20,476 bases of DNA from Proteromonas lacertae (lineage: Eukaryota > Sar > Bigyra > Opalinata > Proteromonadidae): the NCBI GenBank assembly GCA_002245135.1, contig NGBS01001016.1:1-20476 (forward strand), read 5' to 3'. Under the pieces are notes generated by a model. The model made no database searches and was not told the DNA's origin. It saw only the letters and a list, made by a program, of their open reading frames with translations. Within the stretch, counting starts at the first letter, position 1. Each line of letters starts with the position of its first letter. A program made the position numbers and the translations under genes. Positions 12,664 to 20,476 of this stretch are shown piece by piece.

Positions 12664-12675
12664 ATCAAGCTTGAT
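12664..12675. promoter_or_regulatory. 12-bp perfect palindrome ATCAAGCTTGAT upstream of the giant gene
   Basis: The palindrome lies 15 bases upstream of the proposed ATG (12648, minus strand). The half AAGCTTGAT recurs upstream of other ATGs at 15453-15461 (minus-strand reading) and 16475-16483 (plus strand). It is a candidate core promoter or transcription-factor site. The role is inferred only from position and recurrence. The rest of 12649-12860 shows no gene. Confidence 0.35.
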
Positions 12676-12860
12676 TCAAACTTCTAAATTTTCTGTTTGT
12701 ATTTCTTAAACATCAGGCAGATATATTGGCTATGATAAAAATGTACAAGATGTAAAAAGCATTATATAGTTCATTTTTTATCTAAATCATATATTCAATC
12801 ATTCTATTATATTTATTATCAAAAACAGATATATTATATTAAAATGGTATTATAGAATTT

Positions 12861-13991
12861 TTATATCCAATTAATCTTACATTCGTTACACTTGTTTTCT
12901 TTACTATTTAGAAATTCTAACACAGATAATTTAGATTTATAGTATGCAATGCCGCTAAATGAACTTGATGAAGTTAAAAACAGTATATGACTTTTGGCCA
13001 GTATATGAGCTTCTGCAACAGAAAAAATAAACCCATTTGTTACGCTTGAAGCAGATCCTCTTGAATGAACCTTTTCATGAATATCATTAACAACAAATTG
13101 CGGATATTTTGCTTTATATTTCTTTAATATCTCATTATCATCTGTTGAAATATACCATTGCGCTTTTTTAAGTCTATTTGATATTTTTGTTGCATTTTGT
13201 ATTGCTTCTTCTATTTGTTGATTATTTAAAAAAGTTACTCCATTATCATTCCATCCTTTATGATTTGTTCTAAAATGAAATCCAATCAACATCTTTTCTT
13301 TTGAAAATGCATTTGTTATTTTTATTATCTCGTTTATCACTAGTTTAGATGGTTTAAAAAAGAATCTATATAAGAAATATCTAATTTCAATTGTTTGTTT
13401 CTCAATGATATTGTTCGATCTATTTGTCACTAACCCATATTTCTTTGCTTTATCGCTAAAATTACCATATTTGAGAAATTGGTCAGTCAAATCACAACAA
13501 GTCAAGAATTTTACACTATCATCATTTGCTGTAGATATTTCTTTAAGCTGTTTATCATTAAAACATGTTATGTAATCAAAATAACGTTTGCCACCTTCAA
13601 CAATGTTAGGAGCTTCTAATGTTGACAATGGTGTTGAGTAATATGAATTAAATGTGTTCCAATTGTGTAAAAGTATTGCTCTATCGGTCATCATAGCCAA
13701 AAATGTAGCACCTACTAGTGTTCTCAATTTATTTCCCATTCCTCCACTTGGATGTTGATAGTATGTTTGTGTTCTTGCTTTTGTATTATTGCGTATAGTA
13801 CGCAACCATTCTTTATGTTTTTCGGCATATATTCTGAAATATGGAGGAGGTATGCTGTATGGATTAATTGAATCTGTTTCTTTTAGAATTTTATGGTTTC
13901 TGTGTTTTCTTTTTTTGACCAACAAATAATATGAAGCTAAAAGAACTAACATCACTATAATGCAAATAGTATTACTCAAACAATTTTTCAT
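12861..13991 (-). CDS. Type II membrane fucosyltransferase-like glycosyltransferase, 376 aa
   Basis: This is a single-exon gene starting at ATG 13991. The N-terminus MKNCLSNTICIIVMLVLLAS is a short cytoplasmic tail plus signal anchor, followed by a basic stem (KKRKHRN), the usual layout of a Golgi glycosyltransferase. The catalytic domain has SGGMGNKLRTLVGATFLAM and TDRAILL near residues 110-135, resembling the GGxGNrxxxxxxafLxAlxTnR motif of GT37/GT23-type fucosyltransferases. It also has LIGFHFRTNHKGW near 240 (HxR donor-site motif) and FLTSSSSFSGIAYY near 340 (the S-x-F-G/S-x-x-A-Y type motif). It ends with a CxxC pair and NWI. It is a clear paralog of the next gene upstream. Likely substrate GDP-fucose; acceptor unknown. 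Family level is moderately sure; exact linkage cannot be read from sequence. Confidence 0.75.
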   Translation of the reverse strand: MKNCLSNTICIIVMLVLLASYYLLVKKRKHRNHKILKETDSINPYSIPPPYFRIYAEKHKEWLRTIRNNTKARTQTYYQHPSGGMGNKLRTLVGATFLAMMTDRAILLHNWNTFNSYYSTPLSTLEAPNIVEGGKRYFDYITCFNDKQLKEISTANDDSVKFLTCCDLTDQFLKYGNFSDKAKKYGLVTNRSNNIIEKQTIEIRYFLYRFFFKPSKLVINEIIKITNAFSKEKMLIGFHFRTNHKGWNDNGVTFLNNQQIEEAIQNATKISNRLKKAQWYISTDDNEILKKYKAKYPQFVVNDIHEKVHSRGSASSVTNGFIFSVAEAHILAKSHILFLTSSSSFSGIAYYKSKLSVLEFLNSKENKCNECKINWI

Positions 13992-14210
13992 TTTTACTCT
14001 TTTTATAACTAGCTAAATATGTTGCTATGTTGAACTATTTATTATTATTTTATCTGCTGTTGATAATAATTATTTATATGTAATTTACACTCTATTCTAT
14101 AAAGAATTGATCGATTATTGTAATCCCTTTATGAAAAATACAAGCAAACAACACTAAAACATATATAAACTTAAAAATAAATATTATAAACTATTACCAA
14201 AAAAACTACC

Positions 14211-15431
14211 TTACTCACTCTCAATCCAATTAACACTACAATATTCACAGTTCCATTCATCTTTACTTAACAATCTAGAAATAGACAAGTCAGATCTATA
14301 ATAAGCAATATGACTAAACGAACTACTACTTGTTAAATACAAAATTGGACAATAAGATAATACAAAACTATCAACTAAAGTATATACAAACACATTTTCA
14401 TTCAAATAGCCAGATATTCGAGAATGTTCTTTCTTATGAATATCACTTATCATATAGTCAGAATATTCATATTGAAAATTCCTCAATAACTTGTTATTAT
14501 CTGAAGCTATATACCATTTTATCTTATTCTTTTGTGATTGTGAATTTTCTCCTAATTGCTTTACTGTATTTTCAATTTGTGACTTACTTAGAAATTTAAC
14601 TCCAACATCATTCCAATCTTCATGATTTGTCCTAAAATGCATTCCAATAACTATATTACTCTCAAATCTTTTTAACACTTTACTTATCTCATTTTCTACT
14701 TTCATCGAAGGTTGAAAGAAATATTTATACATAAAATATCTTATTTCAATCGCTTGTTTAGTTATATCATTCTGTGATCTTTCACTAACAAAACCATATT
14801 TGTATAGCTTCTTTTTAAAGTTCCTGTACTTTAAAATACTTTCTAATAAATCACAATATGTTAGAATTGATAAATAACTCTTCTTTCTCCAATTCACCAT
14901 TTCTTTTATTTGGTTATCCTCAAAACATGTGTCAAAATCTTCATACATCTTACCTATTGGATAGTCTTCTACAGGAGGTTGAATAGATTCTAATGGAGTA
15001 GAAAAATAGGTTGAAAATGAAGGCCAGTTGTTGAGTATTATTGCTCTATTTGTTAGTATGGCTAATACTGTTACAGACATAAGACCTCTTAATTTGTTAC
15101 TCATTCCTCCACTTTCGTGTTGAATGTATGTTATTGCTCTACTTTTCTTGTGTGAATTGATCAGATTGAACCATTCCTTCTGTTTCTGAGAATATATCTC
15201 GAAATATGGAGGAGGTTTCTTATAGAAATCAACATTATCTATGAAATATATTAATTAATAGTGCAATATACTGCTGTTGTTATAATTGAAATAATCTTTT
15301 ATCACAGGAATTGTAAAATGATAAGTATTCCTTGTTGAAGATTTTCTCGATGTGTTTGTATAATATATAGCAAGAATATATGTCGGTATAGCAAAAATGA
15401 GTAGTATTAACAGAAATATATATGAATGCAT
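14211..15431 (-). CDS. Second fucosyltransferase-like glycosyltransferase, 395 aa, two exons
   Basis: Exon 1 is 15431-15272 and exon 2 is 15238-14211. They are joined by a 33-nt intron (15271-15239, GTATAT...ATAG) that removes an in-frame TAA. The start is ATG 15431; the frame is open further upstream but has no ATG there. MHSYIFLLILLIFAIPTYIL is a signal anchor. The paralogous order matches the neighbour: KPPPYFEIYSQKQKEWFNL, HESGGMSNKLRGLMSV, LTNRAIILNNW, VIGMHFRTNHEDWNDVGV, LYLTSSSSFSHIAYY, and a final CEYCSVNWI. The neighbour reads SGGMGNKLR where this copy reads SGGMSNKLR. The two genes are head to tail, 219 bases apart, and arose by tandem duplication. This gene is divergent from the DUF1336 gene, with only 87 bases between ATGs. 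Golgi fucosylation is inferred. Confidence 0.75.
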
Positions 15432-15518
15432 TGAGTTATAAACAAAATAAAAATCAAGCTTTATTTGTTGAAACGACTTAAAATACAATTTGAAAACCGT
15501 GTTTTTTTAATTTTCTTG
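15432..15518. promoter_or_regulatory. 87-bp bidirectional intergenic region between divergent genes
   Basis: The ATGs of the second glycosyltransferase (minus, 15431) and the DUF1336 gene (plus, 15519) are separated by 87 bases, which must hold both promoters. It contains ATCAAGCTT at 15453-15461, matching half of the palindrome upstream of the giant gene, and a T-tract near 15502-15508. No other clear signal was seen. Confidence 0.5.
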
Positions 15519-16371
15519 ATGATTAGAAATTTATCAGCTCCACTTTCACCCTGGTCTAATGGTGCTGCTCAAGATTTTACTGTGAGATCAAAATCATACA
15601 AGCAGTACGAATATTTCAACACATCATTCTTAGAAATGGATTAAAACAGTCATCATTAGATTCTTTGTATGTTGTTACACAATTTCAAATCATCGATCAA
15701 GATAACATAGAAACTGCTTTCTTAAATATGTTACCAACTATTCATTTTATTACCTGTACTTACAATGAATATCATAAATTGGTATAGATAATGTTGGAAC
15801 CATGAAACTACCATCTGATATATTTATATCTATTTTCATTCCAAATAAACATAAATCATTTATCAGAAAAATGAAAATGCAAAAGAAGCATGCACTTATA
15901 ATACATGCTCATATATCAGCAGAAACAATCCAACAAATATCAATATCAAATATTACTCCTGCCATGTCATTATTATCTGTATTTCCATTAATTCTTTAAT
16001 TCTTTATTTGTTAGAATTTTTTACAAGATTTAGATAGTGAAATGTATTCTAGATTGAAATTGATAATAAACTGCACAAATATCAACGATCTTTCTGGTGT
16101 ATTATCAGCTGTTAAATTAATGGAGATTAAACTCTACAATGGAAAGCCGTTATTATGTAGAGGTGTGAATATTAGTTCTGTTGGTAATATTCCACATGTC
16201 AATGTTCCCGGTACTACTTGGAATACAGCTCAAAAAACTGGAATACATGTTCTATTCCAACATTTATCTGATATGGTGTTAAATATCGGATTAACGCTTG
16301 AAGGGAAGAAAGATGATGAATTACCAGAACAAATATTTTGTTGTACAAAATTAAACCATTATGATTTATAA
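15519..16371 (+). CDS. EDR2 C-terminal domain (DUF1336) protein, 251 aa, four exons
   Basis: Exons are 15519-15604, 15634-15755, 15788-15978 and 16015-16371. The introns are 29, 32 and 36 nt (donors GTACGA, GTACTT, GTATTT; all end TAG) and the joined frame is 252 codons. The N-terminus SPWSNGAAQDFTVRSKSY matches the start of the domain (W..p....F.vRg..Y). LPSDIFISIFIPNK fits the central strand. GKPLLCRGVN, then NTAQKTGIHVLFQHLSDMVL and LTLEGKKDDELPEQIFCC fit the closing part (gi..l......vD..f.iEG...eELPE). In plants and protists this domain is normally the C-terminus of longer proteins with PH and START domains and is linked to lipid binding; here it stands alone. A lipid-related, cytosolic or membrane-contact role is inferred from the family. 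No signal peptide. Confidence 0.78.
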
Positions 16372-16667
16372 GTAAATGATTTTTTATATGATAACCTACT
16401 TTATTTTTTAAAAATGTGTTTTGTTTTTGTCTTAGTAGTCTTCATCATCCATAAAATTGAATTAATTTATAAATAAGCTTGATTTCTATCAAATCAGAAT
16501 CAATGTTGTATGTTATTTTGTCATTTTTTGGTTCATACAAGAAATGCATTAGTCATTATGCAGTAAATATAGCTATATACGAACACGACTAATAAGATAT
16601 AACTATCAATGTCAACATATTCGCTAGTCGTGTATAGTTTTTATTATTCTCATTTCATATTGTTGAT
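16372..16667 (+). other. Intergenic region with an inverted repeat and a 29-codon ORF
   Basis: These 296 bases separate two co-oriented genes. They hold AAGCTTGAT at 16475-16483, followed 19 bases later by an ATG (16503) opening a 29-codon frame (MLYVILSFFGSYKKC...) that ends at 16592. The short frame could be an upstream ORF, a relic or chance. Two 9-bp arms of an inverted repeat lie at 16583-16591 and 16625-16633. No RNA gene was recognised. Confidence 0.35.
16583..16633. repeat. Inverted repeat (ACACGACTA / TAGTCGTGT, 33-nt loop)
   Basis: Perfect 9-bp arms at 16583-16591 and 16625-16633 flank a 33-nt AT-rich spacer, 34 bases before the ATG of the GPI-type protein gene. The arms are unusually GC-rich for this intergenic DNA. 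It could be a paired factor-binding site or a hairpin in the 5' untranslated region. Confidence 0.5.
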
Positions 16668-18229
16668 ATGAAGTTATTATTATGGATATTAATACTATGT
16701 ACATGTTTTGCTCAAAGAAAATCAGAAGTATACATGGCAATGGACATATCTTCTGTTAATCCAAGCTTAAAAGATTTTCCATTAATGTCAAGTGGTCAAG
16801 TCAATCATGAAGTGTTGAATTTTGCTAAAAATATTGTCATACCAAGTGAATTGAATGAAACTATTTTGAATTGGTTTACTTATGCAAAACCTCCAGAAAA
16901 TTACCAAGTTATTTTATCATCCAGTGATCCTACTATATTAGGTGTAGAAATGAATTATCCTGAAAATGGAACAGTCCCAACAGGACAAGAAAAGTGTAGT
17001 TTTTAGTTTTACAATTAATAGATTTATTATATCATTCACTTGTCATGGAAAGAATAGTGTTTTAAGAGGAACACAAATACATTTACAATTGAAACTGTGG
17101 GATAAAGATGGTGAGTTTTTAGGTTTATCAGTTTCTCCAAGAAAAGCATGTAAATCATATTGTATATTTTATAAACAACAATAATTATTATTATGTTTTG
17201 ATTAAATAGCATTACCAAAATGTGCTGTATATCCAACAACAATAGAATTAGAAAAAATTCCAACCAAAATATCATTACTGACACTTAATATTGATTCAAA
17301 TAGAAAAAATATAAATTCAATAGAAAAACTACCACACATATATGAAAGGATTAAAAACTATGATATAATATCACTTCAAAGTGTGGGAAATAATGAAAAT
17401 AGAATTGGATTAATTGATTTGTTGAAAGATTCACATAAATATAGAATTGCTTCTCCAAGAGTATAATAATAATTATTATTATTATAAATATGAATAGAAA
17501 AATGAAGAAGATGAATCAAAGAATGGTTTATTTTTAGCAAGTAAATATCCAATAATATACTGTAATTATTTCATGTATAATCCATATGATTATTATAATT
17601 AATTTAGTTTAAAAGATGATATTGATAGTGATGAAGACATTGATAGTGAATATGGATATGTAATTGCTGGTATTAATGTAGGAGAAAAAAGAACAATTTT
17701 TATCATCAACACAATGTTTGAAGATAAATTAACATTCTACTATATGGATGAAATGATGGCTAATGTTTATAAAGAAATAGATGATTATAAAGAAAAAAAT
17801 AAAGATTATATTATTTCATTAATTGTCACAGGTGATTTAGCTTTTGGAAGTGGAACAAAAGTAGAACCTTCAGATGAATATATGAATGTATTAGATGATT
17901 ATAACCTTGAAGATTTGTATGCAAATCATTCAATTAGTTGGGATATTACCAATTATGTGAATAATGAAAGAAATGATTATATTTTAAAATCCAATCACTA
18001 TCCTGATTCTCTTAATATTGCTGTTAATAATTCAGAAATTATTAACATGATTTCAACAGAAGAATATGAATATGTAATTGATGATGAAATTGTTAAATTA
18101 AACAGATATTCTACTCATGATGGTGTAGGTGTTACAATTGATATAGAAGAAGTATTACAACCTGATTCTAGTAGTTTCAGTGTTATTTCTGTTTTGTTGC
18201 TTCTTCTATTATTCTTCTTTATAATGTAG
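16668..18229 (+). CDS. Secreted, probably GPI-anchored EEP-fold (sphingomyelinase/DNase I-like) pseudo-enzyme, 471 aa
   Basis: Exons are 16668-16993, 17022-17161, 17210-17460, 17498-17574 and 17608-18229. Introns of 28, 48, 37 and 33 nt all end TAG, and the joined frame is 472 codons. Donor GTAAAT at 17150 (60-nt intron) is an in-frame alternative to 17162. MKLLLWILILCTCFAQ is a signal peptide. The C-terminus DSSS followed by FSVISVLLLLLLFFFIM looks like a GPI-attachment signal, less likely a membrane anchor. The middle and C-terminal parts follow the endonuclease/exonuclease/phosphatase order: KISLLTLNI, YDIISLQSV, GLFLASKYPII, TIFIINTMF, IVTGDLAFG, NDYILKS, STHDGVGV. Family catalytic positions are changed: LQE is LQS, NTH is NTM, GDFN is GDLA, SDH is STH; the first Asn, GD Asp, DYI Asp and last His remain. 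Fold is likely; loss of hydrolase activity is inferred. Confidence 0.75.
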
Positions 18230-18371
18230 TAATGGTATAGAGTTTTTATTCTTTTTATGTTTGTTTTTTTCCTTCCTAATTTAACCCCCATTCATAAAAC
18301 ACAATTAAAAAAATATCACATAAATATATAACATTAAGAAAAAATAAGTAACATAAACTTACACTCACAAT

Positions 18372-19369
18372 TTAGTGATGATCACCAGTTACATTATCTA
18401 ATTTTGTACTCTCTTTATATAGATCATTGTTATTTCGTTCATATATACTTCTATTCTTCTTTTCTTCATTTGTTCCTTCATTATCATTAAACAGCATATC
18501 TTTGGAGTTAAAAACATCACCATCTTTTTTATTTTCTTTTGTACCATTGAAATTCTGTGAATTCAATCCTATAATCGAATCGTCTTCATGATTTCCATTT
18601 TTTGATTTTTTCTCTTCACTTCTTATCCTATTAAGCTCTTCATACAGTTTACTCTCTTCTATTGACAAATCTAATAAATATTCTTCAATCGACACTAATT
18701 GTTCTGTTAATTCGCTTATACCTGTAACTATTGATGGATCCGATCTACCTTCTTTCAACTATAATAATATTTAATAATTACTAATTAATAATATATACTG
18801 ATAGTAGAGAATTCAATACATGTTTTACTTTTTCTTGTTCTTCCAAAATGTCTTGTTTTCTTTGATTTAGCATAATTATTTGATAAATAACTTGACTTAT
18901 ATCATTCAATAAATCATCTTCTAGAGTTTCCGATGATTGAAGTGTTACTTTCAATGATTCAAGCTGAATCTCCCGTTTTGATAGTTCTTCACCTTCTATT
19001 TTTATTTTTTCATATTTCTTTTCTAAAGTAACTAATATTTCTTTTTGTGACGAAGCTATTATTGTAAAGAATAACAAGATAAATATACGATTATTTGAAC
19101 TATCCATAGTCTATAGTAAATTATATATATATTGGGATATACTTTTCTGATTTGGTTTTTCTCTTGTGTTATATCTCCAAGTAAAGAATAAATCCTTTCT
19201 ATTCTAGGTTTTAGCGAATTCAATTCGCTAGTCACATTTTTTATTAATTGATTTATATCTATTTGTTCTGGAATTTCATCCTGGATAGAATTACATCTAA
19301 TTAGCAATATTAAAGCAATATATACATAAAAATGGATATAAAAATGAACAGTACAAAGCACTTAAGCAT
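18372..19369 (-). CDS. Secreted coiled-coil protein, 287 aa, five exons
   Basis: Exons are 19369-19326, 19296-19143, 19110-19089 (22-nt microexon), 19055-18799 and 18758-18372. The introns are 29, 32, 33 and 40 nt, all with GTATAT donors and TAG acceptors. The joined frame is exactly 288 codons. The first exons encode MLKCFVLFIFISIFICNS, a signal peptide that appears only after splicing intron 1. Heptad-like Leu/Ile spacing runs through INQLIKNVTSELNSLKPRIE, the EKKYEKIKIEGEELSKREI region, and on past LLDLSIEESKLYEELNRI, indicating a long coiled coil. The last ~75 residues are Asn/Asp/Glu/Lys-rich and probably disordered. I do not recognise the family. The gene converges with the EEP-fold gene (142 bases between stops) and is divergent from the ankyrin gene (117 bases between ATGs). 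Confidence 0.68.
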
Positions 19370-19486
19370 TATTCTATTAACTTGTATATTAAAAACGCAA
19401 TAACTGTTGAAATAAAAAGGCGGGAAATGAAATAGTTTGAAGGCTTGGTTCATTTTATTTTTGAATTTGATTATAAAACAAACTAA
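19370..19486. promoter_or_regulatory. 117-bp bidirectional promoter region with E2F-like and Myb-like sites
   Basis: This lies between the divergent coiled-coil (-) and ankyrin (+) genes. GGCGGGAAA at 19419-19427 matches the classical E2F/DP consensus (TTTCCCGCC on the other strand) and is the strongest GC-rich word in an otherwise AT-rich stretch. TAACTG at 19401-19406 fits the Myb recognition element YAACKG. Function is inferred from motif identity and position only. Confidence 0.4.
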
Positions 19487-20125
19487 ATGAATTTTGCTGA
19501 CTTTTTAAATGCAGATTTAAGTGATGATACATCTGAAGAAGAAGAAATTGAAGAGAAAATTCCGCTTACTAAGAATTTATTTCACAAACTAGCAGAACAG
19601 GGAGATACTGAAAAATTGAAAAAAGCAATATATCAATATGAGCATAGAGATTATAATCCAAAAGTATTTGTTATTTGTTTGATTTAATTGTAGGATCCAG
19701 AGTTATCAGTAAACATGAAAGATGGTAATGGTGCAACTCCATTACATCTTGCATTATTTGGTAAGCATCTTGACACAGCAAAGTTTTTGATTGAAAAAGG
19801 GAGTAAAGTAGAAAGCGTTGAAGGAAACTCATGTTATCATGTCATATTCTTAACATCATTGCAATGTGAATCTAATAATTATTTAGAAAATGGCTTTAAG
19901 TTGATAAGTTCATATAATTTATCAATTAACAGTGTGAATTACCTAAAACAGACAATTTTACACTTATGTGGTATTTATGATCATATAGATTGTCTAAAAT
20001 TCATAACAAATGAATATAAAGCATTCCTTGATTTGAAACTAGTAGATTATAATGAAAACAATATAATCCATATATGTTCTATCAATAATTCAATAAATGT
20101 ATTGAAATATGTATTAGAATATTAA
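19487..20125 (+). CDS. Ankyrin-repeat protein, intact 5' part (203 aa)
   Basis: Exon 1 is 19487-19663. A 30-nt intron (19664-19693, GTATTT...GTAG) joins it to an exon that stays in frame to TAA at 20123-20125. The N-terminus MNFADFLNADL is followed by a strongly acidic stretch (DDTSEEEEIEE). Then come LFHKLAEQGDTEKLKKAI, the ankyrin signature DGNGATPLHLALFGKHLDTA, a second unit with LKQTILHLCGIYDHIDCLKF, and a third with NENNIIHICSINNSINVLKY. No signal peptide is seen, so it is likely cytosolic or nuclear. Ankyrin sequence continues past the stop in other frames, so the true protein is probably longer. The interaction partner is unknown. Confidence 0.75.
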
Positions 20126-20476
20126 ATGAAGATGAAAGAAAAGTGTTAATTAATAATTACAAATCAAGAAGGATATAATAGTATGCATTATTGCTGCTTA
20201 TATAATAACATTAATATATGAAACTCTTAATAGCAAATGGTGGAAATATAAAATAAAAGATAAGAAAACAATAAAAGTTGTATAGACATAAGTAAAGAAT
20301 GTAGTAATAATATTGAAATAATAAAAATATTAGAAAGAATAATGATGTAAAAGAAGATAATGATAATTATGTTTAAAGAAGAAAATGTTAATAATAACAA
20401 ATAATAGATCATTAAATCATATCACATATGATGAAAATGATGAAAAATCCGTATAAATAATAATTTATATAATATT
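20126..20476 (+). pseudogene. Frame-scrambled continuation of the ankyrin gene
   Basis: Ankyrin-like sequence continues after the stop but changes frame several times. In order it reads LNEDERKVLINN, then TNQEGYNSMHYCCLYNNIN (back in the upstream frame), then MKLLIANGGNI, then CIDISKECSNNIEIIKILER, then NDVKEDNDNYV. At least five frame changes fall in about 350 bases, mostly at A or T runs. I found no short-intron solution for the first change. It could be error-rich sequence at a contig edge or a decayed 3' end. Seen: the fragments. Inferred: their former continuity. Confidence 0.5.

Noticed and set aside
17461-17497. ATT/AAT simple repeat that could mark a mobile element or microsatellite
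   Set aside because: It lies wholly inside a 37-nt intron, is short and imperfect, and has no flanking duplication.
18781-19107. A separate gene starting at MDSSNNRIFILLFF with its own signal peptide
   Set aside because: The hydrophobic stretch is a good 33-nt GTATAT...ATAG intron, and splicing gives one 288-codon gene exactly in frame. It is kept as a possible retained-intron form.
1-20476. Transposons, viral elements, CRISPR arrays
   Set aside because: No transposase, reverse transcriptase, capsid or integrase-like sequence, terminal repeats or spaced direct repeats were seen; the only long repeats are the internal blocks of the giant gene.

Overview
The window looks like nuclear DNA of a very AT-rich, gene-dense microbial eukaryote that uses the standard genetic code (a 10.8-kb reading frame has no internal TAA, TAG or TGA). 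Genes are split by very short spliceosomal introns, mostly 28-40 nt, that start GTAT/GTAC and end TAG. One gene encodes the EGF linker pattern (CPxG, ~18 residues, ECSNxGxC, then CPNxCSxHGxC) that I associate from memory with large secreted proteins of stramenopiles and other SAR protists. The short introns also recall opalinate stramenopiles such as Blastocystis. Lineage remains inference.

Layout. 1-83: 3' end of an unidentified + strand gene. 251-716: small Nudix-like gene with a degenerate Nudix box (+). 911-12648: one giant secreted protein on the minus strand (about 3,600 residues in the intact frame, about 3,900 with the frame-disrupted C-terminal EGF region). It carries Ig-like motifs, a jelly-roll-like domain, a discoidin-like domain, two nearly identical ~500-residue beta-helix-type blocks, a diverged third block and EGF repeats. 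12861-13991 and 14211-15431: two paralogous type II membrane glycosyltransferases of fucosyltransferase type (-). 15519-16371: a stand-alone EDR2 C-terminal (DUF1336) lipid-binding-type domain (+, four exons). 16668-18229: a secreted, probably GPI-anchored protein with an endonuclease/exonuclease/phosphatase fold lacking several catalytic residues (+, five exons). 18372-19369: a secreted coiled-coil protein (-, five exons, one of 22 nt). 19487 onward: an ankyrin-repeat gene (+) whose 3' part falls into mixed frames.

Most genes were assembled here by finding short GT...TAG introns that restore one continuous frame; five of them come out exactly divisible by three. The products point to the secretory pathway and cell surface: a giant adhesin-like glycoprotein, two Golgi-type glycosyltransferases beside it on the same strand, a GPI-type pseudo-enzyme and a secreted coiled coil. 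A functional link between the giant protein and the glycosyltransferases is only inferred from proximity. Single-base frame disruptions cluster near both ends of the window and are absent from the middle, which suggests either low-quality contig edges or decaying 3' gene ends.
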